Shown: piece after piece, positions 43,170 to 52,496 of the stretch
How positions within the stretch are numbered: position 1 is the first letter of the stretch
How the letters are laid out: each line of letters begins with the position of its first letter
Source of the DNA: an uncultured Clostridia bacterium
GTDB lineage: Bacteria > Bacillota > Clostridia > Lachnospirales > CAG-274
DNA: 53,710 nucleotides
Reading direction: 5' to 3'
Assembly (NCBI GenBank): GCA_944381435.1
Contig: CALWLD010000016.1
Span: 1-53,710 of the forward strand
Translations under genes and position numbers: made by a program
The notes under the pieces: generated by a model
Seen by the model: the letters and a program-made list of their open reading frames with translations, nothing else
What the model was told of the DNA's origin: nothing
The model's database searches: none

Positions 43170-43544
43170 ATGCCTAATTTACTTGTTATGGCTATCGTTT
43201 TTATAACCCTTGCTTTAGTGTTTTATACTATAGGTGTTTTTGGAGAAAAGAAAAAAGGTGAGCTTAGCCTATTTCACACTATCTTATTTTGGTTTGGCTT
43301 TGTTTTTGACACAATAGGTACATCTGTTATGAGCAAAATTGCTGAAGGTGGCTTTAAGCTTAATGCACACGGAATAACAGGCTTAATAGCCTTATTGTTA
43401 ATGGCTTTTCACGCTATATGGGCAACAGTTATTATTATAAAAAAAGATGATAAGGCAAAAAAAGTTTTTCATAAATTTAGCGTTGTTGTTTGGGCTATAT
43501 GGCTAATACCTTATGTGCTAGGTATGTTTATCGGTATGAAATAA
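43170..43544 (+). CDS. HsmA/TIGR03987-family four-helix membrane protein
   Basis: 124 residues, four membrane helices: LLVMAIVFITLALVFYTIGV, the SLFHTILFWFGFVFDTIGTS helix, HGITGLIALLLMAFHAIWAT and FHKFSVVVWAIWLIPYVLG. Several His within or near helices could bind haem. I recall the family name HsmA from a haem-sensing membrane system in Clostridioides difficile. I use the ATG at 43170 (SD AAGGAGG); an upstream in-frame ATG lies in the operator region and has no SD. Likely repressed through the dyad at 43119-43137. Confidence 0.75.
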   Translation: MPNLLVMAIVFITLALVFYTIGVFGEKKKGELSLFHTILFWFGFVFDTIGTSVMSKIAEGGFKLNAHGITGLIALLLMAFHAIWATVIIIKKDDKAKKVFHKFSVVVWAIWLIPYVLGMFIGMK

Positions 43545-43558
43545 TTTATAAAAAACTA

Positions 43559-43587
43559 TTGCATTATATACCTAATAATGCTATAAT
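43559..43587 (+). promoter_or_regulatory. Promoter of the rimP-nusA-infB operon
   Basis: TTGCAT (43559-43564), 17-nt spacer, perfect TATAAT (43582-43587). Confidence 0.7.
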
Positions 43588-43611
43588 ATTTATAACATAA
43601 AACAAGGTTTC

Positions 43612-43644
43612 AAAATGAGAGTGGGCTTTTCCCACTCTCATTTT
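43612..43644 (+). promoter_or_regulatory. Leader hairpin before rimP
   Basis: Perfect 14-bp stem AAAATGAGAGTGGG-CTTTT-CCCACTCTCATTTT in the 5' leader, ending in TTTTGCATACT. I recall similar GAGTGGGC hairpins ahead of rimP in other Firmicutes. It may be an attenuator through which NusA controls its own operon; that is inference. Confidence 0.75.
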
Positions 43645-43668
43645 GCATACTATTAAAGGAGGGTTTTT

Positions 43669-44130
43669 ATGCAGGCAAAAGATATTATAAAAAAAGTTGA
43701 AGATTTGGTTATGCCTATCATTTTAGAAAATAACTATGAACTTGTAGAAACAGAATTTATAAAAGAAGGTTCTAACTATTACCTTAGGCTTTATATAGAT
43801 AAAGATGGTGGCTTTTCTATAAACGACTGTGAAAAAGTTAGCAGATATTTAGAGCAAAAGCTAGAAGAAGATGATTTTATAGACAAAGCATATATATTAG
43901 AGGTTAGCTCTCCTGGTATAGATAGAGTGTTAAAAAAAGATAGCGAATATGTAAAATATAAAGGGCGTATTGTAGATATTAAGCTTTATAAGCCTATAGA
44001 TAAAGTTAAAGAATTTCAAGGTGAGCTTGTAGGGCTTATAGATGATAAAATTGTTATCATAGAAAACGATAAAGAGCTTAGCTTTGATAAAAAAGACGTT
44101 GCAATATGTCGTTTAGCAGTAATTTTTTAA
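43669..44130 (+). CDS. rimP: Ribosome maturation factor RimP
   Basis: 153 residues with the RimP two-domain pattern: YELVETEFIKEGSNYYLRLY, IDKDGGFSINDCEKVSR and VSSPGIDRVLKKDSEYVKY. Needed for 30S subunit maturation. First gene of the classic rimP-nusA-ylxR-ylxQ-infB operon. SD AAAGGAGGG precedes the ATG. Confidence 0.96.
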   Translation: MQAKDIIKKVEDLVMPIILENNYELVETEFIKEGSNYYLRLYIDKDGGFSINDCEKVSRYLEQKLEEDDFIDKAYILEVSSPGIDRVLKKDSEYVKYKGRIVDIKLYKPIDKVKEFQGELVGLIDDKIVIIENDKELSFDKKDVAICRLAVIF

Positions 44131-44179
44131 ACATTAATATATTAATTGTATAAATTTAACTTTCAAGGAGGATAATATA

Positions 44180-45364
44180 ATGGATAGCCGTGAACTTATG
44201 AAAGCTTTACAGCTAATAGAAAAGGAAAGAGGGATAGATAGAGAAGAGATTTTTCAAGCGATAGAAAATTCTTTAATGTCTGCTTGTAAGAAAAACTTCG
44301 GTACATCACAAAATATAAAAGTTAGTATGGATAGAGAAACAGGTGAAATAAACGTTTATGCTCAAAAAGAGGTTACAGAAGATGTTTATGATGCCTTTTT
44401 AGAAATATCTCTTGAAGATGCTAAAGAAATAAACCCAAACTATGAATATGGCGATATTGTTGATATACCTGTTATTCCTAAAGATTTTGGCCGTATATCT
44501 GCTCAAGCTGCAAAGCAGGTTGTTGTGCAAAAATTTAGAGAGGCAGAAAGAGAAAAAGTATATAACCAGTTTATCGTTAAGAAACACGAAATAGATACAG
44601 GTATAATAAGAAAAATAGAAAATAAAAATTTAATAGTATCTTTAGGGCCTATAGATGCAATCATACCTCCAAAGGAGCAAGTGCCTACAGAAACATATAA
44701 CGTGCACGATAGGCTTAAAGTATATATAAGTAATGTTGTAAAATCTACAAAAGGTACAAAAATTACTGCATCTAGAACACATCAAGACCTTGTTAAAAGG
44801 CTTTTTGAGCTAGAGGTACCAGAAATACACGATGGCACTGTAGAGATTAAATCTATAACTAGAGATGCAGGCTCTAGAACAAAAATGGCAGTTTTTTCTA
44901 AAAACGAAAATGTAGATGCTATAGGTGCTTGCATAGGTAACAATAGCAACCGTATAAACGCTATAATAAATGAGCTTAGAGGCGAAAAAATCGACCTTAT
45001 AAACTGGAACAAAGACCCTGTTATATATATAGCAGAAGCTTTAAAGCCAGCTAAAGTAATAGCTATAGAGATTATAGAAGAAGAAAGGCTTGCTAAGGTT
45101 GTTGTATCAGAAGACCAGTTTTCTCTTGCAATAGGTAAGGAAGGGCAAAACGTTCGTCTTGCTGCTAGGCTTACAGGCTGGAAAATAGATATAAAAGATG
45201 AAAACACTGCAAAAGAGATAAACTTTATAGATTTTAGCAATGAAAATGTATATCTTGAAAATTACTTAAAAAATGTAAACAACAAAGATGACTTTGAAAC
45301 AGAAGATTTTTCTGAAACAGAAGATATTTTTGAAATAGAAGATTATTTTAAAGATAATATTTAA
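44180..45364 (+). CDS. nusA: Transcription termination/antitermination protein NusA
   Basis: 394 residues: N-terminal RNA polymerase-binding domain (~1-125), S1 domain (~135-200; GIIRKIENKNLIVSLGPIDA), KH1 and KH2 (~205-345; VVSEDQFSLAIGKEGQNVRL) and a short acidic tail (FETEDFSETEDIFEIEDYF). It modulates pausing, termination and antitermination. Lacks the C-terminal AR repeats of E. coli, as usual in Firmicutes. Confidence 0.97.
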   Translation: MDSRELMKALQLIEKERGIDREEIFQAIENSLMSACKKNFGTSQNIKVSMDRETGEINVYAQKEVTEDVYDAFLEISLEDAKEINPNYEYGDIVDIPVIPKDFGRISAQAAKQVVVQKFREAEREKVYNQFIVKKHEIDTGIIRKIENKNLIVSLGPIDAIIPPKEQVPTETYNVHDRLKVYISNVVKSTKGTKITASRTHQDLVKRLFELEVPEIHDGTVEIKSITRDAGSRTKMAVFSKNENVDAIGACIGNNSNRINAIINELRGEKIDLINWNKDPVIYIAEALKPAKVIAIEIIEEERLAKVVVSEDQFSLAIGKEGQNVRLAARLTGWKIDIKDENTAKEINFIDFSNENVYLENYLKNVNNKDDFETEDFSETEDIFEIEDYFKDNI

Positions 45365-45378
45365 TTAGGAGGTAAAGT

Positions 45379-45648
45379 ATGGTTAAAAAGAAAGTTCCTC
45401 TTAGAAAATGCACAGGTTGTCAACAAATGAAAGAGAAAAAAGAGCTTATACGCGTTGTTAGAACAGATGATAATAACTATAGCATTGATTTAACAGGTAA
45501 GCTTTCAGGACGTGGTGCTTATATATGTAAAAATATAGATTGTTTAGAAAAAGCCTTTAAATCTAAAGGGCTTGAGCGTTCTTTTAAATCTGCCATACCA
45601 AAAGATATATACGAAAAACTTAGAAATGAGCTGATTTTAGATGAATAA
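45379..45648 (+). CDS. YlxR/RnpM family RNA-binding protein
   Basis: 89 residues with the family signature PLRKCTGCQQMKEKKELIRV and SGRGAYICKN. The B. subtilis homologue has been named RnpM, an RNase P modulator. It overlaps ylxQ by 8 nt. SD TTAGGAGGTAAAG precedes the ATG. Confidence 0.92.
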   Translation: MVKKKVPLRKCTGCQQMKEKKELIRVVRTDDNNYSIDLTGKLSGRGAYICKNIDCLEKAFKSKGLERSFKSAIPKDIYEKLRNELILDE

Positions 45649-45952
45649 AAAACTATTATCTATGCTTTCTATTTGTCAAAAAGCAGGAAAGATTGCATCT
45701 GGCGAATTTGCCGTTGAAAAAGCCTTACAAGATGGAAGTGCTTTTTATATAATAATAGCAAATGATGCCTCAGAAAATACAAAAAAGAAATTTGAAAACA
45801 AAGCATTTTATTATAAAACAGATTGTGTTATATTTGGCGAAAAGGAAGTGCTTAGCCATAGCATCGGAAAAGCTAACAGAACAGTTTTTGCTATTTTAGA
45901 TGAAGGTTTTTATAACAAGATAAAATTATATATAGAAAGTGATATTAATTAA
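45641..45952 (+). CDS. L7Ae-family ribosomal/RNA-binding protein YlxQ
   Basis: 103 residues of the L7Ae/L30e fold: [20 protein letters not shown], then [16 protein letters not shown]. Expected to bind kinked RNA. Conserved between ylxR and infB in Firmicutes; translation overlaps ylxR. Confidence 0.9.
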   Translation: MNKKLLSMLSICQKAGKIASGEFAVEKALQDGSAFYIIIANDASENTKKKFENKAFYYKTDCVIFGEKEVLSHSIGKANRTVFAILDEGFYNKIKLYIESDIN

Positions 45953-45966
45953 TAGAGGTGATTTAT

Positions 45967-48066
45967 TTGGGAAAAATTAGAGTGCACGAGCTTAGAAAAA
46001 AAATAAGTGAAACTATTAATAAAGATTTAGAAAATAAAGAACTTATAGAAAAACTTAAAGAGTTTGGTATAGAGGTTAAAAGCCATTCTAGCAGTATAGA
46101 TGAAAAGGACGCCGAGCTTATATTAGAATATTACACAGAAGAAACACAGCCTAAAGAAGAGAAAAAGGCAGATGTAGAAATAGCTAGCGTTAAAGAAGAG
46201 AAAAAAGAAGAAAAGAAAGAAAAAAAAGAGAAGAAAGGCAAAAATAAAAAAGAAGGTAAAAAAGAAAATCAGGTTATGGAAAAAGAAAATTTTGAAAACT
46301 TAGAAGACGATATAAAAATTATACAAATAGAAAAAACTATAACAGTTAAAGAACTTGCAGAAAAAATAGGCACAACAAGCTCAGACTTAGTTATGAGGCT
46401 TATGAAACGTGGGGTTATGGCTAACCTTAACCAAGAGATAGATTTTGAGCTTGCATCTTCTATATGTGAAGAATTTGATATTTTAACAGAGGAAGCTCCA
46501 GAGGTTGACATTTTAGAAGAGGCTTTCAAAGAAGATGAAGATGACAATGAAAAAGATTTAGAAGAAAGACCACCTGTAGTTGTTGTTATGGGGCACGTAG
46601 ACCACGGTAAAACATCTCTTCTAGATTCTATAAGAAAAAGCCGTGTAACAGAAAAAGAAGCAGGCGGTATTACACAACATATAGGTGCTTATACAGTTTC
46701 TATAGATAACAAGCCTATAACATTTTTAGATACACCAGGACACGAGGCTTTCACAGCTATGCGTATGCGTGGGGCTAGCGTTACAGACATTGCTATCCTT
46801 GTTGTTGCAGCAGATGACGGTGTTATGCCACAAACTATAGAGGCTATAAACCACGCAAAAGCTGCAGGGGTTGAAATAATCGTTGCTATAAACAAAATAG
46901 ACAAAGAAAGTGCTAACCCTGATAGAGTTAAACAAGAGCTTACAGAATACGGCTTATTAGCAGAAGATTGGGGTGGCGATACTATATGTGTGCCTGTATC
47001 TGCTGTTAGCAAACAAGGTATTGATAACTTGTTAGAAATGATTATCCTTGTTGCAGAAATGAAAGAGCTTAAGGCTAACCATAAGAAAAAAGCAAGAGGT
47101 ACTGTTATAGAAGCTAAGCTTGACAAAGGTAGAGGCCCTGTTGCTACAATCTTAGTACAAAGTGGTACATTAAAAGTAGGCGACCCTATCGTTGCTGGTT
47201 CTTCTTATGGTAAAATAAGAGCTATGATGAATGATAAAGGACAAAAAGTAAAATCGGCTGGACCTTCTGTACCTGTAGAAATTTTAGGTCTTAGCGAAGT
47301 GCCATCTGCTGGTGATAGCTTCTATGTTGCTAAAAGCGATAAACAAGCAAGACAAGTTGCAGAGGCAGTTATCGCTAAAGATAGAGTAGATATGATTAAA
47401 TCTACACCTCAAAAAGTATCTTTAGATGATTTATTTACACAAATACAATCTGGTAATATGAAAGAGCTTAACATAGTTATTAAAGCCGATGTTCAAGGCT
47501 CTGTTGAGGCTGTTCGCTCAAGCCTTGAAAAGCTATCTAACGAAGAGGTAAGAATCCGTACTATCCACGGTGGCGTTGGTGCTATCACAGAATCTGACGT
47601 TATGCTTGCTAGTGCATCTAACGCTATCATTATAGGCTTTAACGTTCGCCCTGAAAATATGGCAAAATCTGTAGCAGAAGACCAAAAGGTAGATGTTAGG
47701 TTATACCGTGTAATATATAACGCTATAGAAGATATAACTGCTGCTATGAAAGGTATGCTTGACCCTGTTTATGAAGAAAAAGTTACAGGCCACGCAGAAA
47801 TAAGACAAATCTTTAAAGCATCAGGTGTTGGTACTATCGGTGGTTCTTATGTTACTGATGGTAAAATTGTAAGAAACTCACAAGTTAGAATAATAAGAGA
47901 TGGTATTGTTGTATATGAAGGTGAGCTTGCAGCCCTTAGAAGATTTAAAGATGATGTTAAAGAAGTAAATGCAGGTTATGAATGTGGTCTTTTATTTAAT
48001 AAATTTAACGATATTAAAGAAGGAGATATGGTAGAAGCATTTGTAATGGAGCAAATACCACATTAA
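45967..48066 (+). CDS. infB: Translation initiation factor IF-2
   Basis: About 699 residues: IF2_N segment ([12 protein letters not shown]), a Lys/Glu-rich linker (~70-120), second IF2_N, then the GTPase domain (G1 [10 protein letters not shown]3 DTPGHE, G4 NKID) and domains II-IV ([40 protein letters not shown]). It places fMet-tRNA on the 30S subunit. I use the TTG at 45967, 6 nt after GAGGTG; the GTG at 45958 is itself part of the SD. Confidence 0.97.
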   Translation: MGKIRVHELRKKISETINKDLENKELIEKLKEFGIEVKSHSSSIDEKDAELILEYYTEETQPKEEKKADVEIASVKEEKKEEKKEKKEKKGKNKKEGKKENQVMEKENFENLEDDIKIIQIEKTITVKELAEKIGTTSSDLVMRLMKRGVMANLNQEIDFELASSICEEFDILTEEAPEVDILEEAFKEDEDDNEKDLEERPPVVVVMGHVDHGKTSLLDSIRKSRVTEKEAGGITQHIGAYTVSIDNKPITFLDTPGHEAFTAMRMRGASVTDIAILVVAADDGVMPQTIEAINHAKAAGVEIIVAINKIDKESANPDRVKQELTEYGLLAEDWGGDTICVPVSAVSKQGIDNLLEMIILVAEMKELKANHKKKARGTVIEAKLDKGRGPVATILVQSGTLKVGDPIVAGSSYGKIRAMMNDKGQKVKSAGPSVPVEILGLSEVPSAGDSFYVAKSDKQARQVAEAVIAKDRVDMIKSTPQKVSLDDLFTQIQSGNMKELNIVIKADVQGSVEAVRSSLEKLSNEEVRIRTIHGGVGAITESDVMLASASNAIIIGFNVRPENMAKSVAEDQKVDVRLYRVIYNAIEDITAAMKGMLDPVYEEKVTGHAEIRQIFKASGVGTIGGSYVTDGKIVRNSQVRIIRDGIVVYEGELAALRRFKDDVKEVNAGYECGLLFNKFNDIKEGDMVEAFVMEQIPH

Positions 48067-48079
48067 AGGATTGATTTTT

Positions 48080-48433
48080 ATGAAAAATAATACAAGAATG
48101 ATAAGAATAAACGACGAAATTAAAAGAGAATTATCAGAGATAGTTCGCTCAGAGCTTAAAGACCCACGCATTGGGGTTATGACAAGTGTTTTAAAAGTAG
48201 AAACTACTAACGATTTAAAATATTGTAAAGTTTATGTTAGCGTTTTAGGCGACGATGAACAAAAAAAAGATGTTTTAGAAGGGCTTAAAAATGCTAGTGG
48301 TTTTATAAGAAAACAAGTAGCTATGAGAATAAACTTAAGAAATACACCTCAGTTTAAATTTGAGCTTGATGATTCTCTTGAATATAGTATAAGAATATCA
48401 AAATTGATAGATGAGGTAAATAAAAATGAATAA
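48080..48433 (+). CDS. rbfA: Ribosome-binding factor A
   Basis: 117 residues, KH-like RbfA fold: RMIRINDEIKRELSEIVRSE, LKDPRIGVMTSVLKVETTND, LRNTPQFKFELDDSLEYSIR. Helps process the 5' end of 16S rRNA. I use the ATG at 48080 (SD AAAGGA, 9 nt); a TTG at 48071 touches the SD. Overlaps the next gene by 8 nt. Confidence 0.95.
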   Translation: MKNNTRMIRINDEIKRELSEIVRSELKDPRIGVMTSVLKVETTNDLKYCKVYVSVLGDDEQKKDVLEGLKNASGFIRKQVAMRINLRNTPQFKFELDDSLEYSIRISKLIDEVNKNE

Positions 48434-49406
48434 TATTTACGAAAATATAGAGCCTTTTATAAAGGAAATAGAGCATAGCAACAACATAGTTATAGCAGGG
48501 CATACATCTCCAGATGGTGATGCTATCTGTTCAAGCCTAGCTCTTGCTATGACTATTGAAAAAATGGGCAAAACACCTATTGTACTTTTAGAAGATTTTG
48601 GCTCTAACTATGATTATATAGAAGGTAAAAATTTAATTTATAAAGAAGACTATAACAACATAGAAAATATAGATTTATTTATCAGTGCCGATTGTGGAGA
48701 TATAGAAAGGCTTGGAGATACTAAGGTTATCTTTGAAAAAGCTAAAAAAACTGTTAATATAGACCATCATATTAGCAACGATTGTTTTGCTAGCTTAAAT
48801 ATTGTAAACCCTAAAGCTTCTTCTACATCTGAAATTATGTTTGAAATAATAAACCATATAGGTGCAATAGATTTTAACATTGCAACTGCTATTTACACAG
48901 GTATTGTATTTGATACAGGTGGTTTTAAATACAGTTGCACAAGCAAAAGAACTCACGAGATAGCTGGTGAGCTTATAGAGCAAGGCATAGATACATCTAA
49001 AATACACTCTACAATATTAACTATGCATTCTTTAGAAAGTAGCAGGCTTCTTGCTAAGGCTATAAACAATATTTATGTAGAAGATGATATAATAATCTCT
49101 AGCTTATCTAATGAAGAAATTAAAAGCTTAGATGCTACATCTAAAGCTACAGGTGCTATTGTTCCTTATTTGTTAGATACAAAGTTTATTAATATTGCCG
49201 TATTTTTATATGAAAAAGAAGATGGCTCTATAAAAGTAAGCTTTAGGTCTAAATCTATTGATGTTAATAAAATAGCAAATTATTTTGGTGGTGGCGGGCA
49301 TATATTAGCCTCTGGTGCTACCCTAAAAAACATATCTTTAGAGCAAGCTAAAGAAGATGTTTTAGCTCAAGTAAGACTAGCTAACAAGAAAGAAGATGAT
49401 AAATAA
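48426..49406 (+). CDS. nrnA: DHH-DHHA1 phosphoesterase (NrnA: nanoRNase / pAp phosphatase)
   Basis: 326 residues with the DHH motifs: GHTSPDGDAICSSLAL, SADCGDIERL, NIDHHISND, VFDTGGFKYS, and DHHA1 motif NYFGGGGHILASGAT. It degrades 2-5-mer RNA and 3'-phosphoadenosine 5'-phosphate. Between rbfA and truB, its usual firmicute position. Translation overlaps rbfA. Confidence 0.95.
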   Translation: MNNIYENIEPFIKEIEHSNNIVIAGHTSPDGDAICSSLALAMTIEKMGKTPIVLLEDFGSNYDYIEGKNLIYKEDYNNIENIDLFISADCGDIERLGDTKVIFEKAKKTVNIDHHISNDCFASLNIVNPKASSTSEIMFEIINHIGAIDFNIATAIYTGIVFDTGGFKYSCTSKRTHEIAGELIEQGIDTSKIHSTILTMHSLESSRLLAKAINNIYVEDDIIISSLSNEEIKSLDATSKATGAIVPYLLDTKFINIAVFLYEKEDGSIKVSFRSKSIDVNKIANYFGGGGHILASGATLKNISLEQAKEDVLAQVRLANKKEDDK

Positions 49407-49408
49407 AA

Positions 49409-50302
49409 ATGGTATCGGGTGTTATAAATATATATAAAGAAAAAGGCTTTACATCTCACGACGTGGTAAATATCGTAAGAAAAAAGCTAAATAGAGTAAA
49501 AACAGGGCATACAGGCACGCTAGACCCAGATGCTATGGGGGTTTTGCCTGTATGCATAGGCAAAGCAACAAAGCTATCAGAGCATATAGCTTCATCTATA
49601 AAAGAATATAAAGCTATAGTTAGCCTTGGTAAAACTACAACAACCCAAGACGCTAGCGGAGAAACTATAGAAGAAAAAGAAGTTAATTGTACAAAAGAAG
49701 AAATAATAAATGCAGTTAATTCTTTTAAAGGGGATATTTTTCAAACCCCTCCTATGTATTCGGCAATAAAGATAGACGGTAAAAAGCTTTATGAGCTGGC
49801 AAGAGAAGGAAAAGAAATTGAGCGTAAAAGCCGTAAAATAACTATATATAACATAGAGGTAACTAACTTTATAGATGATAAAAATTTTGAAATAACCGTT
49901 CTTTGCTCAAAAGGCACATATATAAGAACTCTTTGTAACGACATAGGGGCTTATCTTGGTTGTGGTGGATATATGAGCTATCTTTTAAGAACAAGAAGTG
50001 GTAATTTCTATATAGATAATGCCATAAAGTTAGATGAACTTGATAATATAATACAAAATAATAAATTAAACGATGTTTTAATACCTATGGATAAAGTTTT
50101 AGAAGATTATAAAAAAATTACTGTTTTAAAAGTGGCTAATAAGTTTTTATATAATGGTAATAAAATAAGCCTTAACTTTATAAAAGATAAATTACCATTA
50201 AATATAGATGAAAAAATACTTGTATACGATGAAGATAACAATATGATTGGTATTTACATTGTATTAGATGACTTTATAAAGCCTTTAACTATGCTAATTT
50301 AG
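49409..50302 (+). CDS. truB: tRNA pseudouridine(55) synthase
   Basis: 297 residues. Makes pseudouridine 55 in the T loop of tRNAs. Catalytic Asp39 in HTGTLDPDAMGVLPVCIG, with TPPMYSAIKIDGKKLYELAR and CSKGTYIRTLCNDIG downstream. The start is 2 nt after the nrnA stop and lacks a strong SD, so coupling is likely. Confidence 0.95.
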   Translation: MVSGVINIYKEKGFTSHDVVNIVRKKLNRVKTGHTGTLDPDAMGVLPVCIGKATKLSEHIASSIKEYKAIVSLGKTTTTQDASGETIEEKEVNCTKEEIINAVNSFKGDIFQTPPMYSAIKIDGKKLYELAREGKEIERKSRKITIYNIEVTNFIDDKNFEITVLCSKGTYIRTLCNDIGAYLGCGGYMSYLLRTRSGNFYIDNAIKLDELDNIIQNNKLNDVLIPMDKVLEDYKKITVLKVANKFLYNGNKISLNFIKDKLPLNIDEKILVYDEDNNMIGIYIVLDDFIKPLTMLI

Positions 50303-50311
50303 AGGTGAAAA

Positions 50312-51241
50312 ATGAAAATAACAAGTGATTTTAACATTTTTGAAGAAAATAACAAACAAGAAACAGTAGTTACTATAGGTAATTTTGATGGCTTACATAT
50401 AGGGCATAAAAAGCTTATTACTACAACAAAAAAATATGCACTAAATAATAACTTAAAATCTGTGGTTATAACTTTTAACCCCCACCCTTTAGAAGTTATA
50501 AAAAATACAAAGCCATTTTACTATATCTTCTCAGAAGAAGAAAAAACTTTAGAAATAGAAAAAGAAAATATAGACTTTTTTATAAAATATCCTTTTAATA
50601 AAGATTTTGCAAGCATAACTCCAAATGAATTTATTGACATTTTAATAAATAAACTAAATTGTAAAATACTTGTTGTTGGTGAAGATTATTGCTTTGGTAA
50701 AAACAGAACAGGCAATATAGAAACACTACAAAATATAGGAAGGGAAAAAAATATAAAAGTTATAAAAATACCTAATATTATTATTAACGGTGAAAGAGCA
50801 AGCAGTACTCTTATTAGAGAGGCTATAAATAATAGAAATATTAAAAAAGCTAATCTAATTCTTAATAAACCTTATTATATTTTAGGCAAAGTTGTGGAAG
50901 GTAATAAGCTAGGAAGGACTATCGGCTTTCCTACTGCTAATATTATTCCACCAAAAAATAAACTTTTACCACCAGATGGCGTATATATAACTAAAACACA
51001 AGTTGGTAAGAATATTTATGATAGCATAACAAATATCGGTACAAACCCTACCGTAAATAACTTACATAGAACAATAGAAACGTTTATTTTTGATTTTAAT
51101 GAAAATTTATATAATAAGATAATACAAGTTTATTTCTATGATTATATAAGAGGTGTTAAAAAGTTTAACAATATACAAGAGCTTAAAGCTCAAATATCAA
51201 AAGATATAAATATTGCTAGCAACTTCTTTAATATAAAATAA
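50312..51241 (+). CDS. ribF: Bifunctional riboflavin kinase / FAD synthetase
   Basis: 309 residues: N-terminal FAD synthetase nucleotidyltransferase (TIGNFDGLHIGHKKLI, VGEDYCFGKNRTG) and C-terminal flavokinase (NKLGRTIGFPTANIIPPKN, then GVYITKTQVG). Turns riboflavin into FMN and FAD. Last gene of the rimP operon; two family A repeats follow. Confidence 0.96.
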   Translation: MKITSDFNIFEENNKQETVVTIGNFDGLHIGHKKLITTTKKYALNNNLKSVVITFNPHPLEVIKNTKPFYYIFSEEEKTLEIEKENIDFFIKYPFNKDFASITPNEFIDILINKLNCKILVVGEDYCFGKNRTGNIETLQNIGREKNIKVIKIPNIIINGERASSTLIREAINNRNIKKANLILNKPYYILGKVVEGNKLGRTIGFPTANIIPPKNKLLPPDGVYITKTQVGKNIYDSITNIGTNPTVNNLHRTIETFIFDFNENLYNKIIQVYFYDYIRGVKKFNNIQELKAQISKDINIASNFFNIK

Positions 51242-51255
51242 ATCTAAACATCTAT

Positions 51256-51376
51256 AATCAATTTTTTGAATACTCTGTATTCAAAAACAGGCACTCCTAA
51301 AATTTATTTAACTAAAATTTAATACAAAAAGCCGTATATAAATTTTAATTAAATAAATTAAGTCGTACCTTAATTG
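51256..51376 (+). repeat. Intergenic structured repeat, family A, copy A3
   Basis: Hairpin TGAATAC-TCT-GTATTCA (51267-51283), AAAACAGG, long inverted repeat with apex ATAC-AAAAAGCC-GTAT (51322-51337), then AAGTCGTACCTTAATTGTAA. Starts about 15 nt after the ribF stop. Confidence 0.8.
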
Positions 51377-51380
51377 TAAT

Positions 51381-51507
51381 TAACAATTTTTTGAATATAA
51401 ATATTCAAAATCAGGTGCTCCTATTATTTTTTAAGTTAAAATTTAAAACATAAACCCGTTTATAAATTTTAACTTAAAAAATAAAGTCGTACCTTAATTG
51501 TAATTAA
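51381..51507 (+). repeat. Intergenic structured repeat, family A, copy A4, in tandem with A3
   Basis: Hairpin TTGAATAT-AA-ATATTCAA (51391-51408), CAGG, long inverted repeat TTTTTTAAGTTAAAATTT / AAATTTTAACTTAAAAAA with apex AAAC-ATAAACCC-GTTT (51446-51461), then AAGTCGTACCTTAATTGTAA. Offset from A3 by 124 nt. Confidence 0.8.
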
Positions 51508-51520
51508 TAAAAATATTTTT

Positions 51521-51551
51521 AACCTATAGCATTAAATTAATGTTATAGGTT
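51521..51551 (+). promoter_or_regulatory. Hairpin ahead of the ABC exporter genes
   Basis: AACCTATAGCATT-AAATT-AATGTTATAGGTT, 13-bp stem with one G-U pair, 33 nt before the ATG. No T-run follows, so a leader structure is more likely than a terminator. Confidence 0.55.
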
Positions 51552-51584
51552 AAAAACATAAATTCTAAAAAAGGTGGGAATGAT

Positions 51585-52496
51585 ATGGAATATATTTTAC
51601 AAACATCTAATTTATCAAAAGTATATGGCTCAAAAAATGTTTTAAACAACATAAATATTAATGTTCCAAAAGGCTCTATCTATGGCTTGGTAGGTAAAAA
51701 TGGAGCTGGTAAAACTACTCTTATGCGTATTATATGTGGTTTAACGAAACAAAGCTCTGGAAACTATACATTGTTTGGAAAGCCAGATAGCTATAACCTA
51801 AGAAACAATATAGGAATGCTCATTGAAAAACCTGGTATTTATGATAATATGACGGCATTAGAAAATTTACAATATTTTTCATTATTATTTGGTATGCCAT
51901 CTAATAATCATAATAAAATACTAGAAATGGTTGGCTTAGAAAACACTGGAAAAAAGAAAGCTCGTCAATTTTCTCTAGGTATGAAGCAAAGATTGGGAAT
52001 TGCTATAGCATTATTAGGCAACCCTTCATTTCTTATCCTTGATGAACCTATAAACGGTCTTGACCCAGAAGGCGTATATAATATGCGTAAAATGCTACAA
52101 AAACTAAATGAAAACTACAATATAACCATTATGATTGCTAGCCATATTTTAAGCGAATTACATAAATTGGCAACTAACTATGCCATCATTGATAAAGGCT
52201 CTTTAATTGATGAATTTGATAAAGAAACACTAGAAAATAATTGTAAAAGTAATATTAAAATTACAGTAGAGCCACAATGTTTAGAAGACGCAAAAATATT
52301 GCTTACCTCTCATTATCCTAACCTTAATTATAAAATCACTAACAAAAATGTATTTCTTTTATATGATGAAATTAATCTAGCAGATATTAACCAGTTGTTA
52401 GTAAAAAACGGTATAAGGGTATGTGGTTTAGGCGTAAACAATGAAAATATAGAAAAATTCTTTGTAGAAAAACTTTCAGGGGGTGATATGATATGA
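51585..52496 (+). CDS. ABC transporter ATP-binding protein (BcrA-like)
   Basis: 303 residues: Walker A GLVGKNGAGKTTLMR, signature FSLGMKQRLGIA, Walker B FLILDEPINGLDPEG and the H-loop IASHILSEL, then a ~90-residue C-terminal extension typical of the BcrA/lantibiotic-immunity group. It probably energises the permease encoded next (4-nt overlap) to remove or sense a membrane-active peptide. No two-component system is adjacent, unlike classic Bce modules. SD AAGGTGGGAATG precedes the ATG. Confidence 0.9.
   Translation: MEYILQTSNLSKVYGSKNVLNNININVPKGSIYGLVGKNGAGKTTLMRIICGLTKQSSGNYTLFGKPDSYNLRNNIGMLIEKPGIYDNMTALENLQYFSLLFGMPSNNHNKILEMVGLENTGKKKARQFSLGMKQRLGIAIALLGNPSFLILDEPINGLDPEGVYNMRKMLQKLNENYNITIMIASHILSELHKLATNYAIIDKGSLIDEFDKETLENNCKSNIKITVEPQCLEDAKILLTSHYPNLNYKITNKNVFLLYDEINLADINQLLVKNGIRVCGLGVNNENIEKFFVEKLSGGDMI

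Noticed and set aside
45958-45966. GTG at 45958 as the infB start
   Set aside because: The GTG is part of the SD itself; the TTG at 45967 begins the conserved GKIRVHEL sequence.
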